Counted from the first letter of the stretch, positions 33,507 through 46,742 are shown. The stretch is DNA of 64,000 nt from Corella eumyota (GCA_963082875.1 OY720098.1:14694001-14758000); one strand, 5' to 3'. Numbers and translations are program-made. The notes: generated by a model from the letters alone, not told the origin.

Positions 33507-33847
33507 TTTATTTTATTAATTTTGTGTGATAATGATGTTTGGTGCAAATACCGGTACCAACTTGCTGTTGCAGGTAATCTAGTTAAGCAATATACATTTA
33601 TTCTTAAGCTATACGCTAAACGTCGAAATATAAGCAAAAATGTTGCTTTGTTGGTTTGGATTAAATCCGATTCCTTTTAGCTCGTAATCAAACGCCATGA
33701 CCGGTATATGCCACTGTGGCCTCCTTTTTAAAATTTATAGAAATAATAACATAAAAACCTGTTTAATTGTTAGAGAATATTTGCGCGAGCACCACAAATG
33801 GGAAGTTATAATTCATTGGGCAGCCGTCCGTTTGCGATGAATGCAGC

Positions 33848-34008
33848 ATACTTACCTGACGAGGGTCTTCACTGCGATCAGGCAGGCAGTGGCCCCAGGC
33901 CGAGGCTCAGTCATTGCACTTCGACTGAGCTGACCTCTGCGATTACCCCAAATGTGGGTAACTCGGTCGTATAATTTGTGATAATGGGGTCTGCGTTCGC
34001 GCTAACTC
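33848..34008 (+). ncRNA. U1: U1 snRNA copy p32
   Basis: Class A with GGCCCCAGGCCGAGG and GAUAAUGGGG. Confidence 0.93.
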
Positions 34009-34367
34009 TTTATTTTATTAATTTTGTGTGTTATTGATGTTTGTTGCAAATATCGGTACCTACTTACTGTATGTTTGTTGTATGTAACGTAAATCTATAT
34101 AGTTAAGCAATATACATTTATTCTTAAGCTATACGCAAAACGTCGAAATATAAGCAAAAGTGTTGCTTTGTTGATTTGGCTTAAATCCAATTTCTTTCAG
34201 CTCGTATTCGAATGCCATGACCGGTATATGCCACTGTGGCGTCCTTTTTCAAATCAAAAAAAATAATTACATAAAAACCTGTTTAATTGTTAGAGAATAT
34301 TTGCGCGAGCACCACAAATGGGAAGTTATTAATCATTTGACAGCCGTCCGTTTGCGATGTATGCAGC

Positions 34368-34528
34368 ATACTTACCTGACGAGGGTCTTCACTGCGATCA
34401 GGCAGGCAGTGGGCCCAGGGCGAGGCTCAGTCATTGCACTTCGACTGAGCTGACCTCTGCGATTACCCAAAATGTGGGTAACTCGGTCGTATAATTTCTG
34501 ATAGTGGGGTCTGCGTTCGCGCTAACCC
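34368..34528 (+). ncRNA. U1: U1 snRNA copy p33 (Sm-site variant)
   Basis: Class A; the Sm site is AAUUUCUG and stem-loop III reads ACCCAAAAUGUGGGU. Confidence 0.9.
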
Positions 34529-34888
34529 TTTATTTTATTAATTTTGTGTGTTATTGATGTTTGTTGCAAATATCGGTACCTACTTACTGTATGTTTGTTG
34601 TATGTAATGTAAATCTATCTAGTTAAGCAATATACATTTATTCTTAAGCTATACGCAAAACGTCGAAATATAAGCGAAAAGTGTTGCTTTGTTGATTTGG
34701 CTTAAATCCGATTTCTTTCAGCTCGTATTCGAATGCCATGACCGGTATATGCCACTGTGGCGTCCTAATTCAAATCAAAAAAAAGAATTACATAAAAACC
34801 TGTTTAATTGTTAGAGAATATTTGCGCGAGCACCACAAATGGAAATTTATAATTCATTCGGCTGCCGTCCGTTTGCGATGGATGCGGC

Positions 34889-35049
34889 ATACTTACCTGA
34901 CGAGGGTATTCACTGCGATCAGGCAGGCAGTGGGCCCAGGGCGAGGCTCAGTCATTGCACTTCGACTGAGCTGACCTCTGCGATTACCCCAAATGTGGGT
35001 AACTCGGTCGTATAATTTGTGATAGTGGGGTCTGCGTTCGCGCTAACCT
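34889..35049 (+). ncRNA. U1: U1 snRNA copy p34
   Basis: Class A' with a CUAACCU 3' end; otherwise sound. Confidence 0.95.
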
Positions 35050-35390
35050 TTTATTTTATTAATTTTGTGTGATAATGATGTTTGGTGCAAATACCGGTAC
35101 CAACTTGCTGTTGCAGGTAATCTAGTTAAGCAATATACATTTATTCTTAAGCTATACGCAAAACGTCGAAATATAAGCAAAAATGTTGCTTTGTTGGTTT
35201 GGATTAAATCCGATTCCTTTTAGCTCGTAATCAAACGCCATGACCGTATTATGCCACTGTGGCCTCCTTTTTAAAATTTATAGAAATAATAACATAAAAA
35301 CCTGTTTAATTGTTAGAGAATATTTGCGCGAGCACGACAAATGGGAAGTTATAATTCATTGGGCAGCCGTCCGTTTGCGATGAATGCGGC

Positions 35391-35551
35391 ATACTTTCCT
35401 GACGAGGGTCTTCACTGCGATCAGGCAGGCAGTGTGCCCAGGGCGAGGTTCAGCCATTGAACTTCGACTGAGCTGACTTCTGCGATTACCCCAAATGTGG
35501 GTAACTCGGTCGTATAATTTGTGATAGTGGGGTTTGCGTTCGCGCTAACCC
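35391..35551 (+). ncRNA. U1: U1 snRNA copy p35 (class D, 5' end changed)
   Basis: Class D; the 5' end is AUACUUUCCUG (nt 7 changed, the base that pairs with the invariant intron U at +2) and loop II is AUUGAAC. Probably not functional. Confidence 0.88.
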
Positions 35552-35912
35552 TTTATTTTATTAATTTTGTGTGTTATTGATGTTTGTTGCAAATATCGGT
35601 ACCTACTTACTCTATATGTTTGTTATATGTAACGTAATCTATCTAGTTAAGCAATATACATTTATTCTTAAGCTATACGCAAAACGTCAAAATATAAACG
35701 AAAAGTGTTGCTTTGTTGATTTGGCTTAAATCCTATTTCTTTCAGCTCGTAATCGAATGCCATAACCGGTATACGCCACTGTGGCGTCCATTTTTAAATC
35801 AAAAAAAATAATTACATAAAAACCTGTTTAATTGTTAGAGAATATTTGCGCGAGCACCACAAATAGAAAGTTATAATTCATTGGGCAGCCGTCCGTTTGC
35901 GATGTATGCGGC

Positions 35913-36073
35913 ATACTTACCTGACGAGGGTATTCAATGTAATCAGGCAGGCAGTGGGCCTAGGGCGAGGCTCAGTCATTGCAATTCGACTGAGCTGACC
36001 TCTGCGATTGCCCCAAATGTGGGTAACTCGGTCGTATAATTTGTGATAATGGCGTCTGCGTTCGCGCTAACCC
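35913..36073 (+). ncRNA. U1: U1 snRNA copy p36 (class B)
   Basis: Class B with CAAUGUAAUCAG, GGGCCUAGGG and GAUAAUGGCGUC. Confidence 0.9.
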
Positions 36074-36414
36074 TTTATTTTATTCATTTTGTGTGATAAT
36101 GATGTTTGGTGCAAATACCGGTACCAACTTGCTGTTGCAGGTAATCTAGTTAAGCAATATACATTTATTCTTAAGCTATACGCTAAACGTCGAAATATAA
36201 GCAAAAATGTTGCTTTGTTGGTTTGGATTAAATCCGATTCCTTTTAGCTCGTAATCAAACGCCATGACCGGTATATGCCACTGTGGCCTCCTTTTTAAAA
36301 TTTATAGAAATAATAACATAAAAACCTGTTTAATTGTTAGAGAATATTTGCGCGAGCACCACAAATGGGAAGTTATAATTCATTGGGCAGCCGTCCGTTT
36401 GCGATGAATGCAGC

Positions 36415-36575
36415 ATACTTACCTGACGAGGGTCTTCACTGCGATCAGGCAGGCAGTGGCTCCAGGGCGAGGCTCAGTCATTGCACTTCGACTGAGCTGA
36501 CCTCTGCGATTACCCCAAATGTGGGTAACGCGGTCGTATAATTTGTGATAGTGGGGTCTGCGTTCGCGCTAACCC
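36415..36575 (+). ncRNA. U1: U1 snRNA copy p37
   Basis: Class A with GUGGCUCCAGG and GUAACGCGG. Confidence 0.93.
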
Positions 36576-36934
36576 TTTATTTTATTAATTTTGTGTGTTA
36601 TTGATGTTTGTTGCAAATATCGGTACCTACTTACTGTATGTTTGTTGTATGTAACGTAAATCTATCTAGTTAAGCAATATACATTTATTCTTAAGCTATA
36701 CGCAAAACGTCGAAATATAAGCAAAAGTGTTGCTTTGTTGATTTGGCTTAAATCCGATTTCTTTCAGCTCGTATTCGAATGCCATGACCGGTATATGCCA
36801 CTGTGGCGTCCTTTTTCAAATCAAAAAAAATAATTACATAAAAACCTGTTTAATTGTTAGAGAATATTTGCGCGAGCACCACAAATGGGAAGTTATTATT
36901 CATTTGACAGCCGTCCGTTTGCGATGTATGCAGC

Positions 36935-37095
36935 ATACTTACCTGACGAGGGTTTTCACTGCGATCAGGCAGGCAGTGGGCCCAGGGCGAGGCTCAGTCA
37001 TTGCACTTCGACTGAGCTGACCTCTGCGATTACCCAAAATGTGGGTAACTCGGTCGTATAATTTCTGATAGTGGGGTCTGCGTTCGCGCTAACCC
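36935..37095 (+). ncRNA. U1: U1 snRNA copy p38 (Sm-site variant)
   Basis: Class A with GGGUUUUCAC, stem-loop III AAAAUG and Sm site AAUUUCUG. Confidence 0.9.
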
Positions 37096-37455
37096 TTTAT
37101 TTTATTAATTTTGTGTGTTATTGATGTTTGTTGCAAATATCGGTACCTACTTACTGTATGTTTGTTGTATGTAATGTAAATCTATCTAGTTAAGCAATAT
37201 ACATTTATTCTTAAGCTATACGCAAAACGTCGAAATATAAGCGAAAAGTGTTGCTTTGTTGATTTGGCTTAAATCCTATTTCTTTCAGCTCGTAATCGAA
37301 TGCCATGACCGGTATATGCCACGGTGGCGCCCTTTTTCAAATCAAAAAAAATAATTACATAAAAACCTGTTTAATTGTTAGAGAATATTTGCGCGATCAC
37401 GACAAATGGAAATTTATAATTCAATCGGCTGCCGTGCAATTGCGATGTATGCGGC

Positions 37456-37616
37456 ATACTTACCTGACGAGGGTCTTCACTGCGATCAGGCAGGCAGTGG
37501 GCCCAGGGCGAGGCTCAGTCATTGCACTTCGACTGAGCTGACCTCTGGGATTACCCCAAATGTGGGTAACTCGGTCGTATAATTTGTGATAGTGGAGTCT
37601 GCGTTCGCGCTAACCC
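37456..37616 (+). ncRNA. U1: U1 snRNA copy p39
   Basis: Class A with CUCUGGGAUU before stem III and GUGGAGUCUG in stem IV. Confidence 0.93.
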
Positions 37617-37979
37617 TTTATTTTATTAATTTTGTGTGTTATTGATGTTTGTTGCCAAATATCGGTACCTACTTACTCTGTATGTTTGTTATATGTAACG
37701 TAATCTATTTAGTTAAGCAATATACATTTATTCTTAAGCTATACGCAAAATGTCGAAATATAAGCGAAAAGTGTTGCTTTGTTGATTTGGCTTAAATCCT
37801 ATTTCTTTCAGCTCGTATTCGAATGCCATGACCGGTATATGCCACTGTGGCGTCCTTTTTCAAATCAAAAAAAAATAATTACATAAAAACCTGTTTAATT
37901 GTTAGAGAATATTTGCGCGAGCACCACAAATGGGAAGTTATTATTCATTTGGCAGCAGTCCGTTTGCGATGTATGCAGA

Positions 37980-38140
37980 ATACTTACCTCACGAGGGTCT
38001 TCACTGCGATCGGGCAGGCAGTGGGCCCAGGGCGAGGCTCAGTCATTGCACTTCGACTGAGCTGAGCTCCGCAATTACCCCAAATGTGGGTAACTCGGTC
38101 GTATAATTTGTGATAGTGGGGTCTGCGTTCGCGCTAACCC
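37980..38140 (+). ncRNA. U1: U1 snRNA copy p40 (class C)
   Basis: Class C with GAGCUGAGCUCCGCAAUU near stem III. The Sm site is intact. Confidence 0.91.
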
Positions 38141-38502
38141 TTTATTTTATTTATTTTGTGTGTTATTTATGTTTGTTGCCAAATATCGGTAACTACTTAC
38201 TCTGTATGTTTGTTATATGTAACGTAATCTATCTAGTTAAGCAATATACATTTATTCTTAAGCTATACGCAAAACGTCGAAATATAAGCGAAAAGTGTTG
38301 CTTTGTTGATTTGGCTTAAATCCTATTTCTTTCAGCTCGTAATCGAATGCCATAACCGGTATACGCCACTGTGGTGTCCATTTTTAAATCAAAAAAAATA
38401 ATTACATAAAAACCTGTTTAATTGTTAGAGAATATTTGCGCGAGCACCACAAATAGGAAGTTATAATTCATTGGGCAACCGTCCGTTTGCGATGTATGCG
38501 GC

Positions 38503-38663
38503 ATACTTACCTGACGAGGGTATTCAATGCAATCAGGCAGGCAGTGGGCCCAGGGCGAGGCTCAGTCATTGCAATTCGACTGAGCTGACCTCTGCGATTA
38601 CCCAAAATGTGGGTAACTCGGTCGTATAATTTCTGATCGTGGGTTCTGCGTTCGCGCTAACCC
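38503..38663 (+). ncRNA. U1: U1 snRNA copy p41 (class B, Sm-site variant)
   Basis: Class B with stem-loop III AAAAUG, Sm site AAUUUCUG and GAUCGUGGGUUC. Confidence 0.89.
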
Positions 38664-39023
38664 TTTATTTTATTAATTTTGTGTGTTATTGATGTTTGTT
38701 GCAAATATCGGTACCTACTTACTGTATGTTTGTTGTATGTAATGTAAATCTATCTAGTTAAGCAATATACATTTATTCTTAAGCTATACGCAAAACGTCG
38801 AAATATAAGCGAAAAGTGTTGCTTTGTTGATTTGGCTTAAATCCTTTTTCTTTCAGCTCGTAATCGAATGCCATGACCGGTATACGCCACTGTGGCGTCC
38901 TTTTTCAAATCAAAAAAAATAATTACATAAAAACCTGTTTAATTGTTAGAGAATATTTGCGGGAGCACCACAAATAGGAAGTTGTAATTCATTGGGCAGC
39001 CGTCCGTTTGCGATGTATGCGGC

Positions 39024-39184
39024 ATACTTACCTGACGAGGGTATTCAATGCAATCAGGCAGGCAGTGGGCCCAGGGCGGGGCTCAGTCATTGCAATTCGA
39101 CTGAGCTGACCTCTGCGATTACCCAAAATGTGGGTAACTCGGTCGTATAATTTCTGATAGTGGGGTCTGCGTTCGCGCTAACCC
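39024..39184 (+). ncRNA. U1: U1 snRNA copy p42 (class B, Sm-site variant)
   Basis: Class B with GGCGGGGCUC, stem-loop III AAAAUG and Sm site AAUUUCUG. Confidence 0.89.
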
Positions 39185-39544
39185 TTTATTTTATTAATTT
39201 TGTGTGTTATTGATGTTTGTTGCAAATATCGGTACCTACTTACTGTATGTTTGTTGTATGTAATGTAAATCTATCTAGTTAAGCAATATACAATTATTCT
39301 TAAGCTATACGCAAAACGTCGAAATATAAGCGAAAAGTGTTGCTTTGTGGATTTGGCTTAAATCCTATTTCTTTCAGCTCGTAATCGAATGCCAGGACCG
39401 GTATACGTCACTGTGGCGTCCTTTTTCAAATCAAAAAAAAGAATTACATAAAAACCTGTTTAATTGTTAGAGAATATTTGCGCGAGCACCACAAATGGAA
39501 ATTTATAATTCAATCGGCTGCCATGCAATTGCGATGTATGCGGC

Positions 39545-39705
39545 ATACTTACCTGACGAGGGTCTTCACTGCGATCAGGCAGGCAGTGGGCCCAGGGCGA
39601 GGCTCAGTCATTGCACTTCGACTGAGCTGACCTCTGCGATTACCCCAAATGTGGGTAACTCGGTCGTATAATTTGTGATAGTGGGGTCTGCGTTCGCGCT
39701 AACCC
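39545..39705 (+). ncRNA. U1: U1 snRNA copy p43
   Basis: Reference class A sequence throughout. Confidence 0.97.
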
Positions 39706-40066
39706 TTTATTTTATTAATTTGTGTGTTATTGATGTTTGTTGCCAAATATCGGTACCTACTTACTCTGTATGTTTGTTATATGTAACGTAATCTATCTAG
39801 TTAAGCAATATTTATTTATTCTTAAGCTATACCCAAAATGTCGAAATATAAGCGAAAAGTGTTGCTTTGTTGATTTGGCTTAAATCCTATTTCTTTCAGC
39901 TCGTAATCGAATGCCATTACCGGTATACGCCACTGTGGTGTCCATTTTCAAATCAAAAAAAATAATTACATAAAAACCTGTTTAATTGTTAGAGAATATT
40001 TGCGCGAGCACCACAAATGGGAAGTTATTATTCATTTGGCAGCAGTCCGTTTGCGATGTATGCAGA

Positions 40067-40227
40067 ATACTTACCTCACGAGGGTCTTCACTGCGATCGG
40101 GCAGGCAGTGGGCCCAGGGCGAGGCTCAGTCATTGCACTTCGACTGAGCTGACCTCTGCGATTACCCCAAATGTGGGTAACTCGGTCGTATAATTTGTGA
40201 TAGTGGGGTCTGCGTTCGCGCTAACCC
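40067..40227 (+). ncRNA. U1: U1 snRNA copy p44 (class C)
   Basis: Class C with intact Sm site and stems; the block boundary of the 12,375-bp duplication falls in this gene. Confidence 0.93.
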
Positions 40228-40568
40228 TTTATTTTATTAATTTTGTGTGATAATGATGTTTGGTGCAAATACCGGTACCAACTTGCTGTTGCAGGTAATC
40301 TAGTTAAGCAATATACATTTATTCTTAAGCTATACGCTAAACGTCGAAATATAAGCAAAAATGTTGCTTTGTTGGTTTGGATTAAATCCGATTCCTTTTA
40401 GCTCGTAATCGAACGCCATGACCGGTATATGCCACTGTGGCGTCCTTTTTAAAATTTATAGAAATAATAACATAAAAACCTGTTTAATTGTTAGAGAATA
40501 TTTGCGCGAGCACCACAAATGGGAAGTTATAATTCATTGGGCAGCCGTCCGTTTGCGATGAATGCGGC

Positions 40569-40729
40569 ATACTTACCTGACGAGGGTCTTCACTGCGATC
40601 AGGCAGGCAGTGTGCCCAGGGCGAGGTTCAGCCATTGCACTTCGACTGAGCTGACTTCTGCGATTACCCCAAATGTGGGTAACTCGGTCGTATAATTTGT
40701 GATAGTGGGGTTTGCGTTCGCGCTAACCC
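40569..40729 (+). ncRNA. U1: U1 snRNA copy p45 (class D)
   Basis: Duplicate of p21. Confidence 0.93.
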
Positions 40730-41090
40730 TTTATTTTATTAATTTTGTGTGTTATTGATGTTTGTTGCAAATATCGGTACCTACTTACTCTATATGTTTG
40801 TTATATGTAACGTAATCTATCTAGTTAAGCAATATACATTTATTCTTAAGCTATACGCAAAACGTCGAAATATAAACGAAAAGTGTTGCTTTGTTGATTT
40901 GGCTTAAATCCTATTTCTTTCAGCTCGTAATCGAATGCCATAACCGGTATACGCCACTGTGGTGTCCATTTTTAAATCAAAAAAAATAATTACATAAAAA
41001 CCTGTTTAATTGTTAGAGAATATTTGCGCGAGCACCACAAATAGGAAGTTATAATTCATTGGGCAGCCGTCCGTTTGCGATGTATGCGGC

Positions 41091-41251
41091 ATACTTACCT
41101 GACGAGGGTAATCAATGCAATCAGGCAGGCAGTGGGCCCAGGGCGAGGCTCAGTCATTGCAATTCGACTGAGCTGACCTCTGCGATTGCCCCAAATGTGG
41201 GTAACTCGGTCGTATAATTTGTGATAGTGGGGTCTGCGTTCGCGCTAACCT
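41091..41251 (+). ncRNA. U1: U1 snRNA copy p46 (class B)
   Basis: Duplicate of p22. Confidence 0.92.
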
Positions 41252-41592
41252 TTTATTTTATTAATTTTGTGTGATAATGATGTTTGGTGCAAATACCGGT
41301 ACCAACTTGCTGTTGCAGGTAATCTAGTTAAGCAATATACATTTATTCTTAAGCTATACGCTAAACGTCGAAATATAAGCAAAAATGTTGCTTTGTTGGT
41401 TTGGATTAAATCCGATTCCTTTTAGCTCGTAATCGAACGCCATGACCGGTATATGCCACTGTGGCGTCCTTTTTAAAATTTATAGAAATAATAACATAAA
41501 AACCTGTTTAATTGTTAGAGAATATTTGCGCGAGCACCACAAATGGGAAGTTATAATTCATTGGGCAGCCGTCCGTTTGCGATGAATGCGGC

Positions 41593-41753
41593 ATACTTAC
41601 CTGACGAGGGTCTTCACTGCGATCAGGCAGGCAGTTTGCCCAGGGCGAGGTTCAGCCATTGCACTTCGACTGAGCTGACTTCTGCGATTACCCCAAATGT
41701 GGGTAACTCGGTCGTATAATTTGTGATAGTGGGGTTTGCGTTCGCGCTAACCC
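41593..41753 (+). ncRNA. U1: U1 snRNA copy p47 (class D)
   Basis: Duplicate of p23. Confidence 0.92.
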
Positions 41754-42114
41754 TTTATTTTATTAATTTTGTGTGTTATTGATGTTTGTTGCAAATATCG
41801 GTACCTACTTACTCTATATGTTTGTTATATGTAACGTAATCTATCTAGTTAAGCAATATACATTTATTCTTAAGCTATACGCAAAACGTCGAAATATAAA
41901 CGAAAAGTGTTGCTTTGTTGATTTGGCTTAAATCCTATTTCTTTCAGCTCGTAATCGAATGCCATAACCGGTATATGCCACTGTGGTGTCCATTTTTAAA
42001 TCAAAAAAAATAATTACATAAAAACCTGTTTAATTGTTAGAGAATATTTGCGCGAGCACCACAAATAGGAAGTTATAATTCATTGGGCAGCCGTCCGTTT
42101 GCGATGTATGCGGC

Positions 42115-42275
42115 ATACTTACCTAACGAGGGTATTCAATGCAATCAGGCAGGCAGTGGGCCCAGGGCGAGGCTCAGTCATTGCAATTCGACTGAGCTGA
42201 CCTCTGCGATTGCCCCAAATGTGGGTAACTCGGTCGTATAATTTGTGATAGTGGGGTCTGCGTTCGCGCTAACCT
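42115..42275 (+). ncRNA. U1: U1 snRNA copy p48 (class B, nt 11 changed)
   Basis: Duplicate of p24, also AUACUUACCUA. Confidence 0.91.
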
Positions 42276-42616
42276 TTTATTTTATTAATTTTGTGTGATA
42301 ATGATGTTTGGTGCAAATACCGGTACCAACTTGCTGTTGCAGGTAATCTAGTTAAGCAATATACATTTATTCTTAAGCTATACGCTAAACGTCGAAATAT
42401 AAGCAAAAATGTTGCTTTGTTGGTTTGGATTAAATCCGATTCCTTTTAGCTCGTAATCAAACGCCATGACCGGTATATGCCACTGTGGCCTCCTTTTTAA
42501 AATTTATAGAAATAATAACATAAAAACCTGTTTAATTGTTAGAGAATATTTGCGCGAGCACCACAAATGGGAAGTTATAATTCATTGGGCAGCCGTCCGT
42601 TTGCGATGAATGCAGC

Positions 42617-42776
42617 ATACTTACCTGACGAGGGTCTTCACTGCGATCAGGCAGGCAGTGGCCCAGGGCGAGGCTCAGTCATTGCACTTCGACTGAGCTG
42701 ACCTCTGCGATTACCCCAAATGTGGGTAACTCGGTCGTATAATTTGTGATAGTGGGGTCTGCGTTCGCGCTAACTC
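42617..42776 (+). ncRNA. U1: U1 snRNA copy p49
   Basis: Duplicate of p25, sharing its one-base deletion. Confidence 0.92.
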
Positions 42777-43135
42777 TTTATTTTATTAATTTTGTGTGTT
42801 ATTGATGTTTGTTGCAAATATCGGTACCTACTTACTGTATGTTTGTTGTATGTAACGTAAATCTATCTAGTTAAGCAATATACATTTATTCTTAAGCTAT
42901 ACGCAAAACGTCGAAATATAAGCAAAAGTGTTGCTTTGTTGATTTGGCTTAAATCCGATTTCTTTCAGCTCGTATTCGAATGCCATGACCGGTATATGCC
43001 ACTGTGGCGTCCTTTTTCAAATCAAAAAAAATAATTACATAAAAACCTGTTTAATTGTTAGAGAATATTTGCGCGAGCACCACAAATGGGAAGTTATTAT
43101 TCATTTGACAGCCGTCCGTTTGCGATGTATGCAGC

Positions 43136-43296
43136 ATACTTACCTGACGAGGGTCTTCACTGCAATCAGGCAGGCAGTGGGCCCAGGGCGAGGCTCAGTC
43201 ATTGCACTTCGACTGAGCTGACCTCTGCGATTACCCAAAATGTGGGTAACTCGGTCGTATAATTTGTGATAGTGGGGTCTGCGTTCGCGCTAACCC
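43136..43296 (+). ncRNA. U1: U1 snRNA copy p50
   Basis: Duplicate of p26 (class A, loop AAUCAGGCAG). Confidence 0.93.
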
Positions 43297-43655
43297 TTTA
43301 TTTTATTAATTTTGTGTGTTATTGATGTTTGTTGCAAATATCGGTACCTACTTACTGTATGTTTGTTGTATGTAACATAATTTATCTAGTTAAGCAATAT
43401 ACATTTATTCTTAAGCTATATGCAAAACGTCGAAATACAAGCGAAAAGTGTTGCTTTGTTGATTTGGCTTAAATCCGATTTCTTTCAGCTCGTATTCGAA
43501 TGCCATGACCGGTATATGCCACTGTGGCGTCCTTTTTCAAATCAAAAAAAAGAATTACATAAAAACCTGTTTAATTGTTAGAGAATATTTGTGCGAGCAC
43601 CACAAATGGAAAGTTATAATTCATTCGGCTGCCGTCCGTTTGCGATGGATGCGGC

Positions 43656-43816
43656 ATACTTACCTGACGAGGGTATTCACTGCGATCAGGCAGGCAGTGG
43701 GCCCAGGGCGAGGCTCAGTCATTGCACTTCGACTGAGCTGACCTCTGCGATTACCCCAAATGTGGGTAACTCGGTCGTATAATTTGTGATAGTGGGGTCT
43801 GCGTTCGCGCTAACCC
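43656..43816 (+). ncRNA. U1: U1 snRNA copy p51
   Basis: Duplicate of p27 (class A', sound). Confidence 0.96.
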
Positions 43817-44177
43817 TTTATTTTATTAATTTTGTGTGTTATTGATGTTTGCTGCCAAATATCGGTACCTACTTACTCTGTATGTTTGTTATATGTAACG
43901 TAATCTATCTAGTTAAGCAATATACATTTATTCTTAAGCTATACGCTAAACGTCGAAATATAAGAAAAAATGTTGCTTTGTTGGTTTGGATTAAATCCGA
44001 TTCCATTTAGCTCGTAATCGAACGCCATGACCGGTATATGCCACTGTGGCGTCCTTTTTAAAATTTATAGAAATAATAACATAAAAACCTGTTTAATTGT
44101 TAGAGAATATTTGCGCGAGCACCACAAATGGGAAGTTATTATTCATTGGGCAGCAGTCCGTTTGCGATGAATGCGGC

Positions 44178-44338
44178 ATACTTACCTGACGAGGGTCTTC
44201 ACTGCGATCAGGCAGGCAGTGGGCCCAGGGCGAGGCTCAGTCATTGCACTTCGATTGAGCTGACCTCTGCGATTACCCCAAATCTGGGTAACTCGGTCGT
44301 ATAATTTGTGATTGTGGGGTCTGCGTTCGCGCTAACCC
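44178..44338 (+). ncRNA. U1: U1 snRNA copy p52
   Basis: Duplicate of p28 (class A). Confidence 0.93.
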
Positions 44339-44696
44339 TTTATTTTAGTAATTTTGTGTGTTATTGATGTTTGTTGCAAATATCGGTACCTACTTACTGT
44401 ATGTTTGTTGTATGTAACATAATTTATCTGGTTAAGCAATATACATTTATTCTTAAGCTATATGCAAAACGTCGAAATATAAGCGATAAGTGTTGCTTTG
44501 TTGATTTGGCTTAAATCCGATTTCTTTCAGCTCGTATTCGAATGCCATGACCGGTATATGCCACTGTGGCGTCCTTTTTCAAATCAAAAAAAAGAATTAC
44601 ATAAAAACCTGTTTAATTGTTAGAGAATATTTGTGCGAGCACCACAAATGGAAAGTTATAATTCATTGGCTGCCGTCCGTTTGCGATGGATGCGGC

Positions 44697-44857
44697 ATAC
44701 TTACCTGACGAGGGTATTCACTGCGATCAGGCAGGCAGTGGGCCCAGGGCGAGGCTCAGTCATTGCACTTCGACTGAGCTGACCTCTGCGATTACCCCAA
44801 ATGTGGGTAACTCGGTCGTATAATTTGTGATATTGGGGTCTGCGTTCGCGCTAACCC
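44697..44857 (+). ncRNA. U1: U1 snRNA copy p53
   Basis: Duplicate of p29 (class A'). Confidence 0.94.
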
Positions 44858-45198
44858 TTTATTTTATTAATTTTGTGTGATAATGATGTTTGGTGCAAAT
44901 ACCGGTACCAACTTGCTGTTGCAGGTAATCTAGTTAAGCAATATACATTTATTCTTAAGCTATACGCTAAACGTCGAAATATAAGCAAAAATGTTGCTTT
45001 GTTGGTTTGGATTAAATCCGATTCCTTTTAGCTCGTAATCGAACGCCATGACCGGTATATGCCACTGTGGCGTCCTTTTTAAAATTTATAGAAATAATAA
45101 CATAAAAACCTGTTTAATTGTTAGAGAATATTTGCGCGAGCACCACAAATGGGAAGTTATAATTCATTGGGCAGCCGTCCGTTTGCCATGAATGCGGC

Positions 45199-45359
45199 AT
45201 ACTTACCTGACGAGGGTCTTCACTGCGATCAGGCAGGCAGTGTGCCCAGGGCGAGGTTCAGCCATTGCACTTCGACTGAGCCGACTTCTGCGATTACCCC
45301 AAATGTGGGTAACTCGGTCGTATAATTTGTGATAGTGGGGTTTGCGTTCGCGCTAACCC
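45199..45359 (+). ncRNA. U1: U1 snRNA copy p54 (class D)
   Basis: Duplicate of p30. Confidence 0.92.
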
Positions 45360-45720
45360 TTTATTTTATTAATTTTGTGTGTTATTGATGTTTGTTGCAA
45401 ATATCGGTACCTACTTACTCTATATGTTTGTTATATGTAACGTAATCTATCTAGTTAAGCAATATACATTTATTCTTAAGCTATACGCAAAACGTCGAAA
45501 TATAAACGAAAAGTGTTGCTTTGTTGATTTGGCTTAAATCCTATTTCTTTCAGCTCGTAATCGAATGCCATAACCGGTATACGCCACTGTGGTGTCCATC
45601 TTTAAATCAAAAAAAATAATTACATAAAAACCTGTTTAATTGTTAGAGAATATTTGCGCGAGCACCACAAATAGGAAGTTATAATTCATTGGGCAGCCAT
45701 CCGTTTGCGATGTATGCGGC

Positions 45721-45881
45721 ATACTTACCTGACGAGGGTATTCAATGCAATCAGGCAGGCAGTGGGCCCAGGGCGAGACTCAGTCATTGCAATTCGACTG
45801 AGCTGACCTCTGCGATTGCCCCAAATGTGGGTAACTCGGTCGTATAATTTGTGATAGTGGGGTCTGCGTTCGCGCTAACCT
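45721..45881 (+). ncRNA. U1: U1 snRNA copy p55 (class B)
   Basis: Duplicate of p31. Confidence 0.92.
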
Positions 45882-46222
45882 TTTATTTTATTAATTTTGT
45901 GTGATAATGATGTTTGGTGCAAATACCGGTACCAACTTGCTGTTGCAGGTAATCTAGTTAAGCAATATACATTTATTCTTAAGCTATACGCTAAACGTCG
46001 AAATATAAGCAAAAATGTTGCTTTGTTGGTTTGGATTAAATCCGATTCCTTTTAGCTCGTAATCAAACGCCATGACCGGTATATGCCACTGTGGCCTCCT
46101 TTTTAAAATTTATAGAAATAATAACATAAAAACTTGTTTAATTGTTAGAGAATATTTGCGCGAGCACCACAAATGGGAAGTTATAATTCATTGGGCAGCC
46201 GTCCGTTTGCGATGAATGCAGC

Positions 46223-46383
46223 ATACTTACCTGACGAGGGTCTTCACTGCGATCAGGCAGGCAGTGGCCCCAGGCCGAGGCTCAGTCATTGCACTTCGAC
46301 TGAGCTGACCTCTGCGATTACCCCAAATGTGGGTAACTCGGTCGTATAATTTGTGATAATGGGGTCTGCGTTCGCGCTAACTC
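46223..46383 (+). ncRNA. U1: U1 snRNA copy p56
   Basis: Duplicate of p32 (class A). One upstream base differs (AACTTGTTTAATTG at about 46,131). Confidence 0.93.
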
Positions 46384-46742
46384 TTTATTTTATTAATTTT
46401 GTGTGTTATTGATGTTTGTTGCAAATATCGGTACCTACTTACTGTATGTTTGTTGTATGTAACGTAAATCTATATAGTTAAGCAATATACATTTATTCTT
46501 AAGCTATACGCAAAACGTCGAAATATAAGCAAAAGTGTTGCTTTGTTGATTTGGCTTAAATCCAATTTCTTTCAGCTCGTATTCGAATGCCATGACCGGT
46601 ATATGCCACTGTGGCGTCCTTTTTCAAATCAAAAAAAATAATTACATAAAAACCTGTTTAATTGTTAGAGAATATTTGCGCGAGCACCACAAATGGGAAG
46701 TTATTAATCATTTGACAGCCGTCCGTTTGCGATGTATGCAGC

